The translations under genes were made by a program, and so were the position numbers. A DNA stretch of 38,074 nucleotides from CAYOHY01 sp964403885 (GTDB taxonomy: Bacteria > Actinomycetota > Coriobacteriia > Anaerosomatales > PHET01): assembly GCA_964403885.1 (NCBI GenBank), contig CAYOHY010000018.1, positions 1-38,074 of the forward strand, given 5' to 3'. The first letter of the stretch is position 1. Each line of letters opens with the position of its first letter. The notes under the pieces were generated by a model. The model ran no database searches, was not told the origin of the DNA, and worked only from the letters and a program-made list of their open reading frames with translations. This document shows, piece by piece, positions 1 to 6,415 of the stretch.

Positions 1-63
1 GAATGCGCCGCCAGACAGCACGAGTGCTGCCAGCGAAGCGATGAAAAGCACGATGCGCTTCAT
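1..63 (-). CDS. Partial secreted or membrane protein, N-terminus only
   Basis: Only the first 21 codons are inside the window; the gene continues past the left edge. The peptide starts MKRIVLFIASLAALVLSGGA, a short basic start followed by a hydrophobic stretch, which is a typical signal peptide or membrane anchor. An ATG at 61-63 is preceded by a purine-rich AAAAGGGGG about 10 bases upstream, supporting the start. The 138 bases between this start and the stop of the upstream gene show no clear promoter. The function cannot be told from this fragment. Confidence 0.6.
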   Translation of the reverse strand, partial: MKRIVLFIASLAALVLSGGAF

Positions 64-201
64 GGTGAGAAGACCCCCTTTTCAGGTTCAATTTGGTCTC
101 CTCCCATCCCGCTGACGATGGAAGAACGCTGTCCGCTCCGCTCATTCGATGGCTGACAGTGTCCAACGCGCGAGTCATGGCCGCCGGTCCGGGTGGGCTG
201 G

Positions 202-873
202 CTATTCGGATGTCAGAAGCCCGATGCGCCTGTTGATGGCGTCGAGCGTCGCACGGACGATGGAATCGCTCTCGTTTTGCCGGACAAGCGCTGAACCCGA
301 GAACGACTGCTCCCCAAACGGTGTCACCAGGCTGATGCAGGCGACCGCAACACGTTCGCGGCCCAACTGCTCGAGGGCGACATCCTCAAGAGCGAACGTG
401 GTGGCACCCTCGGTGATGTACTGGCTCACGGCATCAAGCGTCGCGAGTGCCACGTACCGATAGCGACCTGTCTGGCTTGCAGGCCCGGAGGACATGCCGA
501 CGTACTCAGCGCCGGCGATCTCGAGCGTGACCGATGCCGCCGCCTGCATACCCGACACGGATGCGTTGATGCTCACGACGCGCGGGCGAACGGCTGTGGG
601 GCGAGCCTGGTCAGGCTGATCCGCGAGCGACTCTCGTCCCAGCTGCGCGACAGAGATCTTGCGGTGGTCGATGGGTATGCCGAAGCGCGCCATCAACGTG
701 GACTCGATGTCGCGAACCAACTGCTTGGGAGTCTTGGTGGGCAGCGCGAGAACGTGCACCTCTGCGATCTGCCCGTCCATCCCGACGACCACTCGAGCGG
801 CCTTGATCTCGCCAACCTGAGCGAGCGCGGCCTCGATATCGTCGGCTCTGACCCGAGATACACTCCGGTCCAT
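202..873 (-). CDS. Conserved protein of unknown function with two C-terminal repeats
   Basis: This 223-residue protein has no signal peptide or membrane segment, so it is probably cytoplasmic. Residues about 10-80 form one unit containing IAEVHVLALPTKTPKQLVRD and FGIPIDHRKISVAQL; I have the impression this module recurs in uncharacterised Gram-positive proteins but cannot name a family. The C-terminal half looks like two related segments of about 60 residues, each ending in the same pattern (VALATLDAVSQYI and VRATLDAINRRI). I chose the ATG at 871-873 because AGGGGGCTCC lies just upstream; longer in-frame starts lack such a site. It lies downstream of hpf but behind a terminator-like hairpin and has its own promoter with two Crp/Fnr-like operators, so it is probably regulated separately. 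No function is assigned. Confidence 0.75.
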   Translation of the reverse strand: MDRSVSRVRADDIEAALAQVGEIKAARVVVGMDGQIAEVHVLALPTKTPKQLVRDIESTLMARFGIPIDHRKISVAQLGRESLADQPDQARPTAVRPRVVSINASVSGMQAAASVTLEIAGAEYVGMSSGPASQTGRYRYVALATLDAVSQYITEGATTFALEDVALEQLGRERVAVACISLVTPFGEQSFSGSALVRQNESDSIVRATLDAINRRIGLLTSE

Positions 874-951
874 AAGGAGCCCCCTGCTACGACTTGTGCT
901 GCGACCTGTCTCCCCTGCCAACGACGCGCAACCGTCGCGCGCCACTGGTTA

Positions 952-981
952 AGCCTAGGTGTGATGTTCGTCACATGTCAA
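952..981 (-). promoter_or_regulatory. Sigma-A-type promoter of the unknown gene at 202-873
   Basis: On the minus strand a perfect -35 TTGACA (976-981) is followed after 18 bases by TAGGCT (952-957), a weak -10. It lies about 80 bases upstream of the ATG at 873. A weak -10 with a perfect -35 is common at regulated promoters, and an operator-like palindrome fills the spacer. Confidence 0.55.
960..975. promoter_or_regulatory. Crp/Fnr-type operator in the promoter spacer
   Basis: TGTGA-N6-TCACA is a perfect palindrome of the form bound by Crp-like members of the Crp/Fnr family. It sits between the -10 and -35 elements, a position that would normally give repression. The regulator is not encoded in this window. 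Confidence 0.5.
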
Positions 982-982
982 C

Positions 983-998
983 AGTGACCTTCATCACA
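983..998. promoter_or_regulatory. Second Crp/Fnr-type operator upstream of the -35
   Basis: AGTGA-N6-TCACA, one mismatch from the perfect palindrome, lies immediately upstream of the -35. Its centre is 23 bases from the centre of the first site, about two helical turns, so dimers could bind on the same face and cooperate. Confidence 0.4.
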
Positions 999-1050
999 AG
1001 TGGTAAACGGCGGTTGGGGCGCGGCGTGCGGATGTGCCGAGAAGACGCGC

Positions 1051-1082
1051 CAAAACGCTGAGGGCGCCCATTGGGCGCCCTC
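1051..1082 (-). terminator. Rho-independent-like terminator of hpf
   Basis: A perfect 10-bp stem (1060-1069 with 1073-1082, GAGGGCGCCC) has a 3-base loop. In the minus-strand transcript it is followed by a short GUUUUG tract. It lies 22 bases after the hpf stop. The U-run is short, so termination may be partial. Confidence 0.6.
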
Positions 1083-1104
1083 GAGATGACGATGAGATCC
1101 GGTC

Positions 1105-1665
1105 CTAGACGCCGGGCTGGATGAGCCCGTAGTTGCCGTCGTGACGGCGGTAGAGCACGTTCATGCTGCCGCTCTCCGCATGTGTGAACACGAAGAAGTC
1201 GTGGCCGAGCAACTCGAGCTGCAGGACAGCCTCGTCCTCGGTCATGGGCTTCGTGTCGACGGTCTTGGTTCGCACGATCGTCCCCTCATCGGGCTCCTCC
1301 GTGAAGGGCGGAGGCAGCTCGGTGTCGCCGGGGGCGGTCTTGACGGCCGTCTTTCCGTTGCGCCTGTCCACGAGCTTGGTCTTGTACTTGCGCATCTGGC
1401 GCTCGAGCTTCTCGGACACCAGATCGATCGCGGCGTACATGTCGGGCGCGGCCTCCTCGGCACGCACGACGATTCCCTTCAGCCGAGCGGTGACCTCGGC
1501 AACGTCACGGTTCTTGTTGGACGGGTTCTTCTCGACGTGGAGCACCACGTCGACGGTCATGTCCTCGCGGTCGTGGATCTTTGCAGCCTTCGAGATCTTC
1601 TCCTCGGCGTACGTGCGGATCGGTTCGGTGACGGGCATGTGGCGTCCTGTGACCTTGATCAGCAT
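1105..1665 (-). CDS. hpf: Ribosome hibernation-promoting factor, long form
   Basis: This protein binds the 30S subunit in stationary phase or stress, blocks the decoding centre and, in long-form bacteria, dimerises ribosomes into inactive 100S particles. At 186 residues it matches the long form. The N-terminal S30AE/RaiA domain (residues about 1-100) starts MLIKVTGRHMPVTEPIRTYA and contains VVLHVEKNPS. A linker follows, then the C-terminal dimerisation domain (about 125-186) with KPMTEDEAVLQLELLGHDFF and VLYRRHDGNYGLIQP. GAGGAGGGTG just upstream supports the ATG. It is separated from the amino-acid ABC operon by a long hairpin and appears to have its own promoter and terminator. Identification is secure. 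Confidence 0.96.
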   Translation of the reverse strand: MLIKVTGRHMPVTEPIRTYAEEKISKAAKIHDREDMTVDVVLHVEKNPSNKNRDVAEVTARLKGIVVRAEEAAPDMYAAIDLVSEKLERQMRKYKTKLVDRRNGKTAVKTAPGDTELPPPFTEEPDEGTIVRTKTVDTKPMTEDEAVLQLELLGHDFFVFTHAESGSMNVLYRRHDGNYGLIQPGV

Positions 1666-1696
1666 CGTGACACCCTCCTCTTTGCGGTGGTCCTGA

Positions 1697-1726
1697 CATC
1701 TAGAACATACCCTTTGAAGACACCAA
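1697..1726 (-). promoter_or_regulatory. Possible hpf promoter
   Basis: On the minus strand TTGGTG (1721-1726) is followed after 18 bases by TAGATG (1697-1702), about 32 bases before the hpf start. The -35 overlaps the last arm of the hairpin at 1723-1766. The match is modest. Confidence 0.35.
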
Positions 1727-1766
1727 GAAGCCGTTATGCGGCAACTGACCGCAAACGGCTTCTTGG
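1723..1766 (-). terminator. Long hairpin after the ABC-transporter operon
   Basis: A perfect 13-bp outer stem (CCAAGAAGCCGTT at 1723-1735 with 1754-1766) continues into a 5-bp inner stem (1737-1741 with 1749-1753) after one bulged base. The loop is 7 bases. It lies 46 bases after the ATPase gene stop. There is no strong U-run after it, so it may terminate weakly, protect the 3' end, or both. Confidence 0.5.
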
Positions 1767-1811
1767 GTTCGATGAACGGGTGTGTATCGGCGACGCGCGT
1801 TGAGGCGCGCG

Positions 1812-2558
1812 CTACGAGATGTGGCCGAGGAAGTCCTTGGTGCGGTCGGACTGCGGGTTGTCGAACACCTCTGCCGGGGTGCCCTGCTCCACGATGACGC
1901 CGCCGTCCATGAAGACGACACGGTCGGCCACGTCACGGGCGAAGCCCATCTCGTGCGTCACGACCATCATGGTCATGCCGGCCTTGGCGAGCGACTTCAT
2001 GACGTCGAGCACGCCTCGGACGAGCTCAGGGTCGAGCGCCGAGGTCGCCTCGTCGAACAGCATCACGTGCGGGTTCATGGCGAGCGCGCGAGCGATAGCT
2101 ACACGCTGCTGCTGACCGCCCGACAGTTGCGCCGGGTAGTAGTCGACCTTGTCGGACAGACCCACGCGATCGAGCTGCTCGACGGCGATGCGCGCGGCCT
2201 CATCCTTGGAGCGGCCGAGGACCTTTTGCTGGGCGAGCATGACGTTGCCCTTGGCGGTCAGGTGCGGGAACAGGTTGAACGACTGGAACACCATGCCGAT
2301 CTTCTCGCGCACCTTGTTGATGTCGGTCTTCTTGTCGGTGACGAGCGTGTCCTCGAACCAGATCTCGCCGCCGGTGGCCTCCTCGAGCTTGTTGACGCAT
2401 CGAAGCAACGTGGACTTGCCGGAGCCCGACGGGCCCAAGATGACGACGACCTCGCCCTTGGACACGTCCAGGTCGACTCCGGTGAGCACCTCGAGGTCGC
2501 CGAAGGCCTTCTTGAGGCCCTTGATGCGGACGATAGGAGTGGTTGCGGTGTCTGCCAT
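1812..2558 (-). CDS. Polar amino-acid ABC transporter, ATPase
   Basis: This 248-residue cytoplasmic ATPase powers amino-acid import with the permease and lipoprotein encoded just upstream. Visible motifs are Walker A GPSGSGKST (about residue 39), Q-loop GMVFQSFNLFPH, signature LSGGQQQR, Walker B VMLFDEATSALD and switch histidine VVTHEM. Length and motif spelling match the GlnQ/HisP family. The ATG at 2556-2558 is preceded by AGGAGGGC; the frame is open further upstream but into a basic, low-complexity sequence inside the permease gene, so the shorter start is right. It starts 13 bases after the permease stop, as the last gene of the operon. The substrate cannot be told from the ATPase. Confidence 0.93.
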   Translation of the reverse strand: MADTATTPIVRIKGLKKAFGDLEVLTGVDLDVSKGEVVVILGPSGSGKSTLLRCVNKLEEATGGEIWFEDTLVTDKKTDINKVREKIGMVFQSFNLFPHLTAKGNVMLAQQKVLGRSKDEAARIAVEQLDRVGLSDKVDYYPAQLSGGQQQRVAIARALAMNPHVMLFDEATSALDPELVRGVLDVMKSLAKAGMTMMVVTHEMGFARDVADRVVFMDGGVIVEQGTPAEVFDNPQSDRTKDFLGHIS

Positions 2559-2571
2559 TGCTGATGCCCTC

Positions 2572-3429
2572 CTACTCGCCTGCGGTATGGATCGGGGTGC
2601 TGTGCGCGATGACGTGCTCTGAGTCGATCGTGGTGGGCGTGAGCGGCGGACGCTTGCCCGTGCCGCCACCCTCGGACTCGGCGAGCTTGTCTTCGAGGCG
2701 CGCCACGAAACGGCCTAGCGGGATCGTCACGACGAGGTAGAACGCGGCCGCGACGATGTAGGACGACTGGTTGAACGTTGAGGCGGCGACCTCACGCGCA
2801 CGAAGGGTCATCTCGGCGACGCTCACCGCGGCCAGCATGGCGGTGTCCTTGAACAGGAGGATGAACTCGCTCATGAGCGTGGGCAGGATGCGCCTGATCG
2901 TCTGCGGGATGATCACGAACGTCATCGCCTTGGGGACGGTCATGCCCAGCGAGCGAGCGGCCTCCATCTGGCCCTTGTGGATCGACTGGATGCCGGCGCG
3001 GAAGATCTCGGCCATGTAGGCGGCGGAGTTCAGCGAGAGCACGGCGAAACCGCGGAAGTACGTGGTGAAGTCGAGACCGAAGAGGATCGGCTGCTTCATC
3101 CACAGGTTCGCTCGGATCATGTCCTGGTAGAACGGCAGCAGCGTGAGGCCGAAGTACACGACGAGGATCTGCAGGAACAGCGGCGTGCCGCGGACGAAGT
3201 CGATGTAGATCGTCGCAGGCCAACGCACCAAGCGCTTCTTCGACATCTTCATGAAGGCCAGCATCAGGCCTCCCGGGATGGCGAGGAAGAAGGAGCCGAT
3301 GCCAAAGAGCAGCGACACCGGGAACGCCTTGAGGATCACAGGGAACGATTCCTTGATGACCTCAGGGTTGAAGAACAGCTGGGTGATGGTCTGCAAAGAC
3401 TCGATGAGCGCGTTCACGAAGGACTCCAT
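2572..3429 (-). CDS. Polar amino-acid ABC transporter, permease
   Basis: This 285-residue inner-membrane protein belongs to the HisM/GlnP family and forms the translocation channel. Hydrophobic segments are visible at about residues 30-60, 75-105, 125-145, 185-205 and 220-240. The EAA loop that contacts the ATPase is at about 155-175 (GQMEAARSLGMTVPKAMTFV). The FVRGTPLFLQILVVYFGL stretch is typical of the family. A hydrophilic tail of about 35 residues follows the last membrane segment. The ribosome site before the ATG is weak. A 12-bp-stem hairpin separates it from the binding-protein gene, which probably lowers permease expression relative to the lipoprotein. Confidence 0.93.
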   Translation of the reverse strand: MESFVNALIESLQTITQLFFNPEVIKESFPVILKAFPVSLLFGIGSFFLAIPGGLMLAFMKMSKKRLVRWPATIYIDFVRGTPLFLQILVVYFGLTLLPFYQDMIRANLWMKQPILFGLDFTTYFRGFAVLSLNSAAYMAEIFRAGIQSIHKGQMEAARSLGMTVPKAMTFVIIPQTIRRILPTLMSEFILLFKDTAMLAAVSVAEMTLRAREVAASTFNQSSYIVAAAFYLVVTIPLGRFVARLEDKLAESEGGGTGKRPPLTPTTIDSEHVIAHSTPIHTAGE

Positions 3430-3446
3430 TGTCTACCGTGGGCACA

Positions 3447-3481
3447 CGAGGGGCCGGCAGCTAGGTGCCGCCGGCCCCTCG
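3447..3481 (-). terminator. Intra-operon attenuating hairpin
   Basis: A perfect 12-bp stem (CGAGGGGCCGGC at 3447-3458 with 3470-3481) and an 11-base loop lie between the binding-protein stop (3515) and the permease start (3429). There is no U-run. Such hairpins commonly make transcription or mRNA decay polar, so that the binding protein is produced in excess. Confidence 0.5.
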
Positions 3482-3514
3482 AACTGTAACAGGTCTGCCG
3501 TGCTGCGTGATTCC

Positions 3515-4360
3515 CTAGGGGATCGACAGCGGATCGGCGCCAAACCACTTCTTGTAGATCTCCTTGTACGTACCGTCCTGCTTGATCTCAGCAAGAGCGC
3601 CATTGACGGCGGTACGCAGCTCGGTGCTGTTCTTGTTGAACGCAAAGCCGTACTGCTCGCCGGTGGGGATCTCGGCGACGACCTTGGCCTTGCGGGCCGG
3701 GTCCTTGACGACGTCCTGCGAGATCGGGGCGTCGTTGATGACGGCCACGACGTCGCCGGCGCTCAGGCCACCGAAGGCGGCGAGAATGTCGTCGTACGGG
3801 GTCACGACGATGCCCTTGGGCGCCAGGTTCTTCTTGGCCCAGATCTCACCGGTGGTGCCGGACTGAACGGCGACCTTGTCGCCCTTCTTGAGGTCCTCGG
3901 GCTTGGTCACCGTCGAGTCGGAGGCGACGGCCAGCGACTGGTTGGAGTTGATGTAGGGATCCGAGAAGTCGACGGCCTTCTTGCGCTCGTCGGTGATCGT
4001 CATGGCCGAGGCGACCATGTCGAACTCGGTGCCCGCCTGCACGCCGGTGATCAGCGCGTCGAACTTGTAGGTCTTGAACTCGACGTCGACGCCGAGCTTC
4101 TCGCCGATGGCCTTCATCAGGTCGACGTCAAAACCGACGGCGGTGCCGTTCTCCATGTTCTCGAACGGCGGGAAGGCCGTATCGGAACCAACGACGATCT
4201 TGCCGGCGTTGAGGGTCTTGAGGTCTGCGGCGGCAGGCTTCTCGGTGGTCGTGTCGGTCTTGGCGGGCTCCTCCTTGGCGCCACAGCCGGACAGAGCCAC
4301 GAGGCCCATCACCAGCGAGAGCGCCAGCAGGAGCGATACAAGCTTGCGGGACTTCAGCAT
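3515..4360 (-). CDS. Polar amino-acid-binding lipoprotein of the ABC transporter
   Basis: This 281-residue solute-binding protein is anchored outside the membrane and delivers its ligand to the permease. It has a type II signal peptide with lipobox LSGC (Cys26). The family 3 binding fold is recognisable: IVVGSDTAFPPFENMENGTA, VGFDVDLMKAIGEKLGVDVE, FDMVASAMTITDERKKAVDF, and the C-terminal YKEIYKKWFG. I chose the ATG at 4358-4360 because AAGGGGGAACG precedes it; an in-frame ATG 9 codons further upstream has no such site. It is the first gene of a three-gene operon. An ARG-box-like element upstream hints at arginine or another basic amino acid, but the substrate is not established. Confidence 0.93.
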   Translation of the reverse strand: MLKSRKLVSLLLALSLVMGLVALSGCGAKEEPAKTDTTTEKPAAADLKTLNAGKIVVGSDTAFPPFENMENGTAVGFDVDLMKAIGEKLGVDVEFKTYKFDALITGVQAGTEFDMVASAMTITDERKKAVDFSDPYINSNQSLAVASDSTVTKPEDLKKGDKVAVQSGTTGEIWAKKNLAPKGIVVTPYDDILAAFGGLSAGDVVAVINDAPISQDVVKDPARKAKVVAEIPTGEQYGFAFNKNSTELRTAVNGALAEIKQDGTYKEIYKKWFGADPLSIP

Positions 4361-4415
4361 CGTTCCCCCTTGCGTCGAATGGTCCATGCGCCCTCCCGGG
4401 CGCCTTCAATCACAA

Positions 4416-4429
4416 TGCATAATCATACA
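4416..4429. promoter_or_regulatory. ARG-box-like operator upstream of the amino-acid ABC operon
   Basis: TGCATAATCATACA matches the ArgR/AhrC consensus TGAATWWWWATTCA at 11 of 14 positions, with one mismatch per half-site. It is about 56 bases upstream of the lipoprotein start and, read on the minus strand, overlaps the likely -10 region (TATGCA). Control by arginine is plausible but not shown; only one clear box is seen, whereas ArgR usually binds pairs. Confidence 0.35.
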
Positions 4430-4489
4430 CGCTTTCTGCAACATCGCGAGGATTCTACGCAGTATTCACGTGTCGGGTCCGTGTATGCA

Positions 4490-4522
4490 AAGAGGCCGCC
4501 GATTCATGCTCGGCGGCCTCTT
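4490..4522 (-). terminator. Terminator-like hairpin after the orphan binding-protein gene
   Basis: A perfect 13-bp stem (AAGAGGCCGCCGA at 4490-4502 with 4510-4522) and a 7-base loop lie 25 bases after the stop of the gene at 4548. The 3' arm ends in CUCUU followed by UGC, a minimal U-tract. It insulates the orphan binding protein from the ABC operon promoter. Confidence 0.55.
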
Positions 4523-4547
4523 GAGTAGATACGGAATCGAGGTGGAT

Positions 4548-5396
4548 CTAGGGGGTGGTCGTGGACTCCTCGCCCCGATCGACGCGCAGCTCGGGCAACT
4601 CTCCCACCCACTTGCGGCGGATCGCATCGAGCAGCCCGTCGGCCGCCATCGTGTCGAGCGCCTCGCGCACCGCATCTTGGAGTGCGACGTTATCGGCCGC
4701 CACAGCGACGCCCAGCGGGGTCGCGGTCGCCAGTTGGCCAGCGTAGCGGACCGTGGGCAGGTCGCGTGCGATGTAGGAGCCCACGAACGCGTCACCTGCC
4801 ACGAGCTCGACGTCACCCGCATCGAGGTCCTCGAGTGCGGCACGGATGCTCTCGTAGGGCTTCACGCCCTCCGATCCCAGCTCGGACTGCAGTGCCCAAA
4901 ACGCCGGCGAGCCCTGTTGAGCAGCCACGACCGGCACGTTGAGTGAATCCAGCGTGATGGACGGCTCGACCGAGGCGGTGCCTTCCCTGGACACGAAGAA
5001 CGCCGGTGCATCATCGGCGTAGGTGCCGGCGATGGTGACGCGGGACAGTGACGCGTCGGCGAGCGACACCGACAACACGCAGTCGACCTTGCCCTCGGCG
5101 AGAGCGGACGCGGCTTCCGACGGCTTCACGTCGACGTAGGTGACTTTGACCCCGAGCTTGTCGGCAAGCGCGGCGGCGACATCGACGTCCATGCCTGCTC
5201 GGCGGCCGCCGTCGACGCCCGCGAAGGGCGGCTGCGACAGATCGACGCCTGCGGCCAGGACGCCGGCCTTGGCTATGGCAGGTGGTGCGATCTTGGGTTC
5301 GACGGCCACGGGCTTCTTGGAGCCACATCCCGCAGCGAGCACTACCGCGGCGGCAAGCGCACACACCGCGAGCGTACGACTGAGACGAACCTTCAC
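4548..5396 (-). CDS. Orphan amino-acid-binding lipoprotein
   Basis: This 282-residue protein has a lipoprotein signal peptide with lipobox LAAGC (Cys24) and the family 3 solute-binding fold: VLAAGVDLSQPPFAGVDG, MDVDVAAALADKLGVKV, VDCVLSVSLADASLSRV and the closing AIRRKWVGELP. It is clearly related to the neighbouring binding protein but quite divergent. No permease or ATPase is adjacent on its upstream side, so it may share the transporter at 1812-3429 or act with a distant one. The start is GTG at 5394-5396, preceded by AAGGAGGAGCG. That ribosome site can be paired into a small hairpin at the end of a long structured leader, suggesting translational control. The ligand is unknown. Confidence 0.88.
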   Translation of the reverse strand: MKVRLSRTLAVCALAAAVVLAAGCGSKKPVAVEPKIAPPAIAKAGVLAAGVDLSQPPFAGVDGGRRAGMDVDVAAALADKLGVKVTYVDVKPSEAASALAEGKVDCVLSVSLADASLSRVTIAGTYADDAPAFFVSREGTASVEPSITLDSLNVPVVAAQQGSPAFWALQSELGSEGVKPYESIRAALEDLDAGDVELVAGDAFVGSYIARDLPTVRYAGQLATATPLGVAVAADNVALQDAVREALDTMAADGLLDAIRRKWVGELPELRVDRGEESTTTP

Positions 5397-5668
5397 CGCT
5401 CCTCCTTAGGTCTTTAAGGGTGCTTCCGCCCGGCTGACCTGGTCTTTGGCCCCACACTCGCATACCGGGGCTTTTGCTTGATGCGATCTCACTACCGGCC
5501 CTCTCGCCCGCCGGACTGGATGTCCGGACCGGACGGTACGACTTACCCCTAAGACGCGCCATGCTCGCGCGACGGTCGAAACCGCCGGCTTACGTGGATC
5601 CTTTCGGCCGCGTCTACCATGGACTAAGGCGCTTTCGCGCCCGCAACCACAGACCCGGGCGGAAGCGC
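5397..5668 (-). ncRNA. Candidate structured leader RNA (possible riboswitch)
   Basis: About 270 nt without a convincing gene separate an extended -10 promoter from the orphan binding-protein gene. The minus-strand RNA can form a 5-bp hairpin closed by a GAAA loop (5629-5642), a 7-bp stem AGACGCG/CGCGTCT (5553-5559 with 5610-5616) enclosing a hairpin with a UUCG loop (5571-5588) and a CC-GAAA-GG hairpin (5601-5608), and further GC-rich pairings. At the 3' end UAAGG, part of the ribosome site, can pair with CCUUA (5405-5409 with 5416-5420), while an alternative AGGUC/GACCU pairing (5409-5413 with 5437-5441) would free it. This layout suits a translational switch. I do not recognise a known riboswitch class. 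Confidence 0.45.
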
Positions 5669-5673
5669 TTGGA

Positions 5674-5682
5674 TTCTAGCAC
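5674..5682 (-). promoter_or_regulatory. Extended -10 promoter for the leader RNA
   Basis: On the minus strand TGC-TAGAAT forms an extended -10 element. No good -35 is visible 16-18 bases upstream, which is acceptable for extended -10 promoters. Initiation would be at about 5667, just after comF, whose stop is at 5714. Confidence 0.5.
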
Positions 5683-5713
5683 GCGCGGCACGCGCGAACC
5701 GAGGTCACCGCGT

Positions 5714-6388
5714 CTACCACGCTCGCGCAACCACTGCGACCCTGACCGACGCGGCCCCTGCAGCGAGAAGCGCAGCCGCGGCGGCGTCAAGCGTAGCGCC
5801 GGTGGTGAGCACGTCGTCGACCACGAGGACCTTCGCCGGCACGGGGCCTTCGACCAGGAACGACTCACGCGCGCTTTGCTGACGAGCACTTCGGGACAGC
5901 TCGCGCTGGTCGCGCGCCCGCTCGCGACGCAGCAACGGCGACGCGGCGACGCCCAGGCGACGCGCGACAGGAAGCGCAAGCGCATGACCGTGATCGAACC
6001 CGCGCCTGGCGATCGCGGCCTTGGTGGGCGGGATCCACGTCACGGCGTCGGGCCACTGGGGCCACCGTTCGCACGCACGCCGGGCGACCATCCCCCCCAG
6101 CACGTCGCCCAGCCGACGCTCACCGGCGTCTTTGTGGAGCACGATCGCGCGCGCGAGTGCGCCGTCGAGCTCGCCTGCGGCCAGGCCCGCCTCGAACGCG
6201 AGCGTCATATGCCAGCACTCGGTGCACACGAGATAACCGAACGGCGCCCCGCAGTGCGGACACGCGAGGGCGGGATCGACCCACTTGATCGCAGACAGGC
6301 ACGCATCGCACAGCAGATCACCCGGCGACTCGCAGCCGGCACAGCGGGTGGGAGCGATGAGCTCCAGCAATCCTTCGAGCAGTCGCAC
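5714..6388 (-). CDS. comF: ComF family phosphoribosyltransferase-like protein
   Basis: This 224-residue cytoplasmic protein has the ComF architecture. The N-terminal zinc-finger region has CAGC, CDAC, CPHC and CTEC pairs (residues about 16-58). The C-terminal phosphoribosyltransferase fold contains the PRPP loop VLVVDDVLTTGAT (about 190-202). ComF supports DNA uptake during natural transformation in some bacteria and has been linked to chromosome maintenance in others; the role here is unknown. It starts with GTG preceded by GGAGGGTGCC. It lies 27 bases after the AEC permease gene and appears to be the last gene of the ahcY-mtnA transcription unit. A nearby hpf gene is a common arrangement. 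Confidence 0.9.
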   Translation of the reverse strand: MRLLEGLLELIAPTRCAGCESPGDLLCDACLSAIKWVDPALACPHCGAPFGYLVCTECWHMTLAFEAGLAAGELDGALARAIVLHKDAGERRLGDVLGGMVARRACERWPQWPDAVTWIPPTKAAIARRGFDHGHALALPVARRLGVAASPLLRRERARDQRELSRSARQQSARESFLVEGPVPAKVLVVDDVLTTGATLDAAAAALLAAGAASVRVAVVARAW

Positions 6389-6415
6389 GGCACCCTCCGC
6401 AGGATGCCGGCGGCG

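Noticed and set aside
5401..5450. Resemblance of the leader RNA 3' part to signal recognition particle RNA (ACCAGGUCAG followed by CGGAAG)
   Set aside because: In SRP RNA the GGAA tetraloop must be followed by the conserved AAGCAG side of the symmetric loop with matching spacing; here the spacing and 3' side differ, and the element runs directly into a ribosome-binding site.
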